Shown in pieces: positions 1 to 4,882 of a stretch of 7,113 nt of DNA. The notes beneath the pieces were generated by a model. It did not search any database and was not told the DNA's origin. It saw nothing but the letters and a program-made list of their open reading frames with translations. Each line of letters opens with the position of its first letter. Position 1 is the first letter of the stretch. Source of the DNA: PVC group bacterium (GTDB taxonomy: Bacteria; Verrucomicrobiota; Kiritimatiellia; SS1-B-03-39; UBA6053); NCBI GenBank assembly GCA_003565035.1, contig PXDP01000297.1, forward strand, positions 1 to 7,113, written 5' to 3'. The translations under genes and the position numbers were made by a program.

Positions 1-1230
1 CAGGGAGGCCACAACAAAAATAAAGGCGTAGGACAGGTAAAACCCCACGATCCCGGAAATGACAGGGCCCGGAACGGACTGGCCGTCCATACGGATTTTG
101 AGCACTGCCTGCGGTTGCAGAAAGAGGCGGACCTGCCGGGCGCATTCTTTGAAGACGACGATCGTACGCATGAGTTTAATGCCGCCGGAGGTGGACCCCG
201 CGCATCCTCCACTGAAGAGAAGAATAAAAAGGAGCGTTTTGCTGAACAAAGGCCAGAGATCGTAATCTTCGGTCGCATATCCCGTGGTGGTAAGGACGGT
301 CAGGACTTGAAAAATGGAAGCCACGAACGATTCGCCGATGGCAAAGCCCCGATTCATGATGATGTCCACTGAGATCAGCAGGGTGGCGATGACGGTGATG
401 CCGAGATACACGCGCCATTCGGCGGAGCGGAAGTAGCTTTTCCAGTCCCCGCGCAATGCCCGGAAATGGAGGGCGAAATTCGTGCCGGCCACAAACATGA
501 AAAAGGCCACAACGAGGCGGATGGCAGGAGATTCGTAATGGGCAATACTGGCGTTGTACGGACTGAACCCGCCTCCGGGCATGGTGGTGAAGGCGTGGTT
601 GATGGCATCAAAAAAGGTCAGCCCGACGGCCATGAGCGCCAGGGTTTCCAGGAAGGTGATGAGGACATAGACCCCGTAGAGGAGTTTGGCGGTATTGGCG
701 ATACGCGGAGTCAGCCGGTCTTTGCTGGGTCCGGGCATCTCCGCACGGTAGAGCTGCATGCCGCCAACCCCCAGAAAAGGAAGAATGGCGACACAGAGCA
801 CCAACACGCCCATCCCGCCCAACCATTGCGTCAGACTGCGCCAGAATACGATGCCACGGGGCAGGATTTCGATGTCGGTGATGATGGTGGACCCAGTGGT
901 GGTGAATCCGCTCATGGTCTCGAAAATTGCGTCGATCGGGTGGTGGATTGCCCCCGTGAGCATATACGGAATCGCGCCGATATGTGCCAGTGTCAGCCAG
1001 CCAAGAGTGACCACCGCAAAGCCGTCTTTGCGGGTGAGATCCACCGGCCCCCGGGTGAAAAATCCGAGCAGTCCGCCCAGCCCTCCGGCGATCAGGGCGG
1101 AGGCGAACATGCGGAGCACAACATCCTGCCCGTCGCCATAAGCCAGCCCGACCAGGGCACTCAGGCCGATGGCCCCCGCGATCATGTAGATCAGGTAGGA
1201 GATCAGATGAAAAACGCTGCGGGTGTTCAT
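1..1230 (-). CDS. trkH: TrkH family potassium uptake channel subunit (3' end cut off by window edge)
   Basis: Membrane-embedded K+-translocating subunit of the Trk system. The reading frame opens at an ATG (1228-1230) and stays open for 410 codons to the left edge; family members are usually near 480 residues, so about the last 70 (final pore helices) are missing. The four P-loop/selectivity-filter repeats of the TrkH/KtrB superfamily are visible: SGFTTTGST at residues 107-115, TTMPGGGFS at 215-223, TTTGYATED at 314-322 and GGCAGSTSGGIK at 341-352, each with the conserved filter glycine, separated by hydrophobic helices (for example 11-30, 41-58, 140-155, 187-205, 237-254, 275-292, 332-341, 388-408). 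The fourth loop has Ser348 where GSTGGG is common. It lies 11 bp after the trkA stop, so the two genes should be cotranscribed. No SD-like sequence precedes the ATG, which may be reached by coupling from trkA. The paired two-RCK TrkA favours Trk over Ktr. Confidence 0.94.
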   Translation of the reverse strand, partial: MNTRSVFHLISYLIYMIAGAIGLSALVGLAYGDGQDVVLRMFASALIAGGLGGLLGFFTRGPVDLTRKDGFAVVTLGWLTLAHIGAIPYMLTGAIHHPIDAIFETMSGFTTTGSTIITDIEILPRGIVFWRSLTQWLGGMGVLVLCVAILPFLGVGGMQLYRAEMPGPSKDRLTPRIANTAKLLYGVYVLITFLETLALMAVGLTFFDAINHAFTTMPGGGFSPYNASIAHYESPAIRLVVAFFMFVAGTNFALHFRALRGDWKSYFRSAEWRVYLGITVIATLLISVDIIMNRGFAIGESFVASIFQVLTVLTTTGYATEDYDLWPLFSKTLLFILLFSGGCAGSTSGGIKLMRTIVVFKECARQVRLFLQPQAVLKIRMDGQSVPGPVISGIVGFYLSYAFIFVVASL

Positions 1231-1241
1231 GGCGCGGCGGA

Positions 1242-2588
1242 TCAGGTGAACAGTTCGTCCAGTTTGCGGATATACTTCGGCAGACCGTACAGAAGGATGC
1301 GGTCCCCGGCCTTGAGGATGACCGGGCCGGTGGCGACGCGGAGCTGATCGCCCCGCAGCACCGTGGTCAGGATGCATCCGCGCGGAAGTTTGACATCAAT
1401 AATGGCCTGGTCGACCCAGGGGTGATCCGCCTCCAGGAGGATCTCCATCACCTCGCCGGGAATGCGCTGCAGCACCCGGTCGCCCTGAACGCTTGAGCCG
1501 CGCACAAAATGGTAAATGGCATTGATCAAACTGGTGTGGGGACTCACCACCCGGTCCACCAGCGAAAGCGAATCGATAATCGGCTGGTAATTTTTTTTGT
1601 CCACCCGGGCGATGGTGAAGTGGGCGCCCATTTTTTCGGCCACCAGACAGGACATGATGTTATTCTCGTCATCGCCGGTCACCGCGACAAAGGCGGTGTT
1701 TTTATTGATGCCCATCTCCTCCATGAGATCGTGGTTCAGGGCGCTCCCGTTGATCACCAGGGAGGCTGACAGAGCTTCCGCGCAGTAATCCGCCCGTTCC
1801 GCGTTTTCCTCGAGCAGGGTGACATCCAGATGGGTTTTCGCCAGCAGGCCCGCGAGCTGAAGGCCCAGTTCGCCGCCACCGGCAATCACCACCCGGGTGT
1901 AATCCGTTTCACTGGGCAGCATGGTGTGCATGAATTTCTCCACCGCTTCGGGCTGACCGACCATATATACCAGATCCCCGATTTGAAACTGCGTGTCGCC
2001 GCGGGGAATCCGCAGTTTGCCCCCGCGGGTGTAAGCGATAAAGCGGATGGTGGAGAGCAGATCGTGATGCGGACTGCTTTTGAGCGGCGTGAACAACAGC
2101 GGACTGTCGGTGGGCATGAGAAATCCCGCGCAGATCACCCGGCCGTCGAGCAGGTCCACCGCCTCCTGGGCTCCGGGAATCCGGAGGATATTGAACAGAT
2201 CCCGGGCGCATTCCTGCTGCTGGTTGATCACCAGATCAATCCCAAGCTGATTCAAATTGAAGGCGCTGCCCGGATCGGTGTAACTGGGATTGCTCACCCG
2301 GGCAATGTTCCGGGGCACCCCGGCAATGTGGGCCAGCGAACAGGCGAGGACATTGACGGACTCCTGATCGGTGACCGCGACGACCATATCGCATTTTTTA
2401 ATGCCCGCCTGTTCCAGAATCCGCGGGTCAGCGACATCGCCCTGCACCGTGAGCAGATCCTGGGTGGCCTCCACCTGTTCAAGTGCCAGAGGGTTGCGGT
2501 CGATCAGGACCACATCGTGCTGATCAGCGCAAAGCCGCGCTGCCAGCATTCTGCCGGAGGTTCCCGCACCTAAAATAAGGATTCGCAT
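1242..2588 (-). CDS. trkA: Trk system potassium transporter regulatory subunit TrkA
   Basis: Cytoplasmic regulator that binds NAD(H) and probably other nucleotides and gates the TrkH channel. It has 448 residues, the normal TrkA length, with two tandem RCK units. RCK_N 1 has the Rossmann motif GAGTSG at residues 7-12 and the acidic Asp30 at the end of strand 2 (ribose binding, NAD preference). RCK_C 1 spans about 140-222. RCK_N 2 has AGGGELG at 236-242 and Glu260 at the equivalent acidic position. RCK_C 2 spans about 368-448 (ends GDRILLYG...KLDELF). The ATG at 2588 directly precedes the first Rossmann strand, so no earlier start is needed. Upstream there is no SD, only T-rich sequence: the U-tract of the tRNA terminator ends 18 nt before the ATG. 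Downstream, trkH follows after 11 bp. An A8 run on the coding strand (1591-1598) is unusual for this base composition. Confidence 0.95.
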   Translation of the reverse strand: MRILILGAGTSGRMLAARLCADQHDVVLIDRNPLALEQVEATQDLLTVQGDVADPRILEQAGIKKCDMVVAVTDQESVNVLACSLAHIAGVPRNIARVSNPSYTDPGSAFNLNQLGIDLVINQQQECARDLFNILRIPGAQEAVDLLDGRVICAGFLMPTDSPLLFTPLKSSPHHDLLSTIRFIAYTRGGKLRIPRGDTQFQIGDLVYMVGQPEAVEKFMHTMLPSETDYTRVVIAGGGELGLQLAGLLAKTHLDVTLLEENAERADYCAEALSASLVINGSALNHDLMEEMGINKNTAFVAVTGDDENNIMSCLVAEKMGAHFTIARVDKKNYQPIIDSLSLVDRVVSPHTSLINAIYHFVRGSSVQGDRVLQRIPGEVMEILLEADHPWVDQAIIDVKLPRGCILTTVLRGDQLRVATGPVILKAGDRILLYGLPKYIRKLDELFT

Positions 2589-2606
2589 AGCAAAAAAATA
2601 AAGATG

Positions 2607-2656
2607 AAAAAAAAGATCAGAAAGTGGAGGGACAGTCGTCCGTCACGCTCTGATCT
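2607..2656 (-). terminator. Intrinsic terminator after tRNA-Ser
   Basis: Reading the minus strand, AGATCAGA (2656-2649) pairs perfectly with TCTGATCT (2621-2614). Further pairs lie inside: GTG/CAC (2646-2644 with 2626-2624) and a GGAC/GTCC tip around a 4-nt loop (2641-2638 with 2633-2630). The outer stem runs directly into eight T residues (2614-2607). It begins 10 nt after the tRNA CCA end, itself followed by T7. The geometry fits a rho-independent terminator for the tRNA transcript. On the opposite strand the hairpin is followed by an A-tract, so it should act only on minus-strand transcription. It leaves only 18 nt before the trkA start codon. Confidence 0.8.
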
Positions 2657-2666
2657 ATGAAAAAAA

Positions 2667-2758
2667 TGGCGGAGAGGATGGGATTCGAACCCACGGTACG
2701 GGTTTCCCCGTACACCAGATTAGCAATCTAGCGCTTTCGACCACTCAGCCACCTCTCC
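2667..2758 (-). tRNA. tRNA-Ser (anticodon GCU), CCA encoded
   Basis: A 92-nt class II tRNA. The acceptor stem is GGAGAGG (2758-2752) paired with CCTCTCC (2677-2671), then discriminator G (2670) and an encoded CCA (2669-2667). The D-arm carries GAGTGGTCGA. The anticodon loop is TTGCTAA with GCT at 2724-2722, closed by CTAGA/TCTGG. The long variable arm has a 7-bp stem GTACGGG/CCCGTAC with a GAAA loop, as expected for serine tRNAs. The T-loop is TTCGAAT with a G-U pair at the outer end of the T-stem. G73 and the long extra arm are serine identity elements, and GCU reads AGC and AGU. It stands alone between fabI and the trk operon and has its own terminator. Confidence 0.97.
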
Positions 2759-2785
2759 GCCTGAAAGAGATGATTCTCAGAATGA

Positions 2786-2812
2786 TTCAGGTTCCAATAC
2801 TACGGAACTGAA
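2786..2812. repeat. Imperfect inverted repeat between fabI and tRNA-Ser
   Basis: TTCAG-G-TTCC (2786-2795) and GGAACTGAA (2804-2812) form a 9-bp stem with a single bulged base and an 8-nt loop, in the 83-bp gap between the fabI stop and the tRNA 5' end. No T-run follows on either strand, so it is at best a weak terminator or 3' processing/stability hairpin for fabI mRNA. A poor sigma70-like pair for the tRNA overlaps it on the minus strand: TTGCCA at 2822-2817 and TATTGG at 2799-2794, with a 17-bp spacer and only three of six -10 matches. A short perfect repeat ATTCT-C-AGAAT (2773-2783) lies between it and the tRNA. Function is not determined. Confidence 0.45.
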
Positions 2813-2841
2813 ACACTGGCAAGCGCCGAGTGTATGAAAAT

Positions 2842-3648
2842 TCAGCCGTCCGCCCGTTCGTGGGGCATCAGTTCGCCGCCGATCACCGACGCGCCGCCGT
2901 CCACATAGAGGGTCTGGCCGGTGATCTGTTTGGAGAAGGGCCCCAGCAGGAAGGACACGGCGCCGGCGACTTCGACCTGGGCATTCATGGGATCCCAGTT
3001 CAGCGGACTGGATTTGGCCCAGGTGGCGCCGAGTTCTTCAAATCCGGGAATGTGTTTGGCGGCAATGGTGAACACCGGACCGGCGGAAACCGCGTTGACC
3101 CGGATTTTTTCTTTGCCGTGACGGCGGGCCAGCCCGCGGACCACCGCTTCGAGCGCGGCTTTGTTCACGCCCATCCAGTTGTAGTAGGCAAATGCGCGTT
3201 CGGAGGCGAAGGTGAGGGCGACAATGCCGCCGCCTTCGGTCATTTTCGGCTGGGCATACCGGGCCACGGTGGCCAGCGACACGGCGCTGATGCGGAAACC
3301 GGCGGCGAGATCGTCATAGGCGTCGGTATGGAACTCCGGACCCAGGCAGGTTTTGGGATTGCTGTAGGCGATGGAGTGAACCACCCCGGCGACGGAACCT
3401 TCGATCCCGTCGTACAGGGCTTTAACTTCTTCATCTTTGGTGATGTCACAATAGCGGATGTCCAGATGTTCGCGGTCCGCATCGGTCAGCTTTTTGCTGC
3501 GGTCGAAAAAGATTTTTTTCATGCGCTCGCTCTGCACGGTGTAAATCACCTTGCCGCCAAAGGATTCGAGCATTTTGCCGATAGCAAAGGCGATAGAGTC
3601 CGCATCAAGCAGACCCATGACAACAAAAGTTTTTCCGGATTCGATCAT
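2842..3648 (-). CDS. fabI: Enoyl-[acyl-carrier-protein] reductase (NADH), FabI/InhA type
   Basis: Reduces trans-2-enoyl-ACP to acyl-ACP, the last step of each type II fatty-acid elongation cycle, in the cytosol. It has 268 residues, matching the FabI family (about 260-270). The divergent SDR cofactor motif is G12-x5-S18-I19-A20. HSIAYSNP (91-98) matches the family's substrate-side strand. The catalytic pair is Y156-x6-K163 within YNWMGVNK, the FabI/InhA spacing rather than the Y-x3-K of ordinary SDRs. The nucleotide-side AGPV (189-192) and the C-terminal ITGQTLYVDGG (242-252) are also typical. The residue equivalent to E. coli Tyr146 is Phe147, as in mycobacterial InhA (Phe149), and DSIAFAI and YNWM also recall InhA. 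The ATG at 3648 is preceded by GAGGA about 9 nt upstream. It appears to be a single-gene unit with its own promoter. Enoyl reductase function is well supported; exact subgroup is not. Confidence 0.92.
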   Translation of the reverse strand: MIESGKTFVVMGLLDADSIAFAIGKMLESFGGKVIYTVQSERMKKIFFDRSKKLTDADREHLDIRYCDITKDEEVKALYDGIEGSVAGVVHSIAYSNPKTCLGPEFHTDAYDDLAAGFRISAVSLATVARYAQPKMTEGGGIVALTFASERAFAYYNWMGVNKAALEAVVRGLARRHGKEKIRVNAVSAGPVFTIAAKHIPGFEELGATWAKSSPLNWDPMNAQVEVAGAVSFLLGPFSKQITGQTLYVDGGASVIGGELMPHERADG

Positions 3649-3676
3649 ATAATAGTGTCCTCGTCTTAAGATTTAA

Positions 3677-3693
3677 GCCCCCAAATGCGGGGC
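3677..3693 (-). promoter_or_regulatory. Leader hairpin in predicted fabI 5' UTR
   Basis: GCCCC and GGGGC arms separated by 7 nt form a G+C-only 5-bp hairpin just downstream of the predicted fabI start point and about 29 nt before the start codon. Next to it is the near-palindrome CTTAA-GAT-TTAAG (3665-3677). The hairpin could stabilise the 5' end of the mRNA or mark an operator. It has no proper T-run, so a terminator is less likely. It resembles no riboswitch I know. Confidence 0.3.
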
Positions 3694-3702
3694 GGTCGGT
3701 TC

Positions 3703-3731
3703 TTTATGACGAAAAGAGAGCCGTTTTGCAA
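3703..3731 (-). promoter_or_regulatory. Candidate sigma70 promoter for fabI
   Basis: On the minus strand TTGCAA (3731-3726; 4 of 6 matches to TTGACA) is followed after exactly 17 bp by CATAAA (3708-3703; 4 of 6 matches to TATAAT). Transcription would start near 3697, giving a leader of about 48 nt with the SD GAGGA close to the ATG. The position fits: it is downstream of the previous gene's hairpin and upstream of fabI. The box matches are moderate, and a pyrimidine-rich stretch lies just upstream of the -35 box. Confidence 0.4.
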
Positions 3732-3767
3732 GAAGAAGGGAAGAGAGGGTGGTGGGGAGTGTTTTAA

Positions 3768-3788
3768 GGCGGAGTGATCTACTCCGCC
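3768..3788 (-). terminator. Stop-codon-overlapping hairpin, probable weak terminator
   Basis: GGCGGAGT (3788-3781 on the minus strand) pairs perfectly with ACTCCGCC (3775-3768) around a 5-nt loop. The TAG stop codon of the ILEI-domain gene (3781-3779) sits at the top of the stem and in the loop. The sequence after it is TTAAAAC, so the U-tract is poor. It marks the end of the two-gene unit and may act as a rho-assisted terminator or a 3'-end stabilising stem rather than a classical intrinsic terminator. Confidence 0.5.
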
Positions 3789-4882
3789 GGTTCAGGGTTT
3801 GGAAACTCGATCCGGCCGGGTCCCGTAAGTTCAATGCCATGCCCGGGAGCAAGCCCTTTTGCGCCGATGAGGAGATAGGAACTGCGGTAAGGAAGCCCGA
3901 GAATGCCCTTTTCGGCTCCCAGACGGAACAGAGCGCTCTGTGCACTGCCGCTGAAACGCCGGGTGCCATCGTCCCGGACGGCAAGAATCACGAAAGTGCC
4001 GTAGGGCAGCTTGCGGACATCCTCTACAAACCGCTGACTTTCCCCCGGGTGCGCATAGGTATCGTAGGTTTCCGCTTTCAGAAGGTCCCGGTCAAAAACC
4101 GCCACCATGCCCAACCCCCGGTCTGCGTTGAATTCACCGGAGCGGCCCAGCAGAATCCGGGCCTCGGGACCGTCCCGGTGGCCGGCGGAGACCCCTTGGG
4201 CGATTTCAAGAAACGATTGAAAGGCGGGGTTGTCGCGTGTGAAAAAATACGAGGCATCCATTGGGCCCCGCTCGTCGTCAAATCCGGGCGGCACAAATGG
4301 CTGGGACTCTTTTTCTTCGGAAGGTGCCAGGGCTTTCAATTCTGCCAGGATTTTTGGGAATTCCGGCTCTTCAGGAAGGGATTGGATTAAATCCCTGACA
4401 AGGATTGCGCGGTCGATTTCATCGGCCCGTGTGAGGTTCCGCTGCAGTTCCAGTAAATGGGCATGATAGCCCGCATGAGCTTCCTTAACGTCTTCGAGAG
4501 ATGATTGGGCGATGTGTTTGAATGCTTTTAGAGTTTGATCATTTACGGATTGAAGGGCGGGAGGCAAATCCTCCGGGCCGGGCAGGAGGGTCCACCAGAT
4601 ATCCTCATGTTTGGTGACGAATCTGTGTTGTTGGCTTGCCCAGAGCTCCTGACTGCGGAGATGGTTCCGTTTTGCCCGTTTCCCGATGTCCAGGAGTGTT
4701 CGCAGGTGCCGTATGCGAAGTTGGCTCAACTGTTGCGTCAAGTGTTCCTCCAGGTTTTGGCGGTGCTCCAAATGTTCGGTTTGCAGTTCCTCGATTTCCG
4801 GGAGAAGCCCGCCCCCGCATACCGTGGACAGAAAGGTGCAAAGATAAATACGCAGTTTTATTCCGGATCGATTTCTGTTCAT
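3779..4882 (-). CDS. Exported protein with helical N-terminal half and C-terminal ILEI (FAM3/PANDER-like) domain
   Basis: 367 residues. The N-terminus looks like a signal peptide or signal anchor: basic residues R3, R5, K9, R11, then a hydrophobic core at 12-27 ending CGGGLLP. Residues 28-95 are rich in E/Q/H/R/L with few helix breakers (likely coiled coil), and 105-185 are also mostly helical. The C-terminal domain, about 253-345, matches the ILEI pattern: GLGMVAVFD (256-264), a DTYAHPGES segment (274-282), LPYGTFVILAVRDDG (292-306), the helix SAQSALFRLG (313-322) and YRSSYLLIGAKG (332-343). This domain is known from animal FAM3 secreted proteins and the POMGnT1 stem, where it binds glycan. 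The ATG (4882) overlaps the previous gene's stop as ATGA, and GGAGG lies 7 nt upstream (4894-4890), so translation is probably coupled. A hairpin covers the stop. Export and domain are well supported; the biological role is unknown, with glycan or protein binding at the surface as the leading inference. Confidence 0.88.
   Translation of the reverse strand: MNRNRSGIKLRIYLCTFLSTVCGGGLLPEIEELQTEHLEHRQNLEEHLTQQLSQLRIRHLRTLLDIGKRAKRNHLRSQELWASQQHRFVTKHEDIWWTLLPGPEDLPPALQSVNDQTLKAFKHIAQSSLEDVKEAHAGYHAHLLELQRNLTRADEIDRAILVRDLIQSLPEEPEFPKILAELKALAPSEEKESQPFVPPGFDDERGPMDASYFFTRDNPAFQSFLEIAQGVSAGHRDGPEARILLGRSGEFNADRGLGMVAVFDRDLLKAETYDTYAHPGESQRFVEDVRKLPYGTFVILAVRDDGTRRFSGSAQSALFRLGAEKGILGLPYRSSYLLIGAKGLAPGHGIELTGPGRIEFPNPEPAE

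Noticed and set aside
466..1347. Plus-strand open frame of about 293 codons
   Set aside because: It lies antisense to trkH and the end of trkA, its translation has no recognisable domain, and the minus strand here encodes a clear TrkH with all four pore loops.
1830..2573. Plus-strand open frame of about 247 codons
   Set aside because: Antisense to the well-supported trkA; its G/H/Q-rich translation is typical of a shadow frame in G+C-rich DNA.
2667..2758. tRNA-Ser as an attachment site for an integrated element
   Set aside because: I saw no integrase and no repeat of the tRNA 3' end elsewhere in the window, and both flanks carry housekeeping genes.
2830..3669. Plus-strand open frame of about 279 codons spanning fabI
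   Set aside because: It mirrors fabI almost exactly, and its glycine/phenylalanine-rich translation shows no family. FabI motifs on the minus strand are unmistakable.
3738..3756. Possible G-quadruplex in the purine-rich fabI upstream tract
   Set aside because: Only three G-runs of three or more are present (GGG, GGG, GGGG), so a four-tract intramolecular quadruplex cannot be formed from adjacent runs.
4815..4819. Cys22 of the ILEI-domain protein as a lipoprotein cysteine
   Set aside because: The preceding residues are L-S-T-V rather than a lipobox with a small residue at -1, so a lipoprotein call is not supported; an ordinary signal peptide or anchor is more likely.
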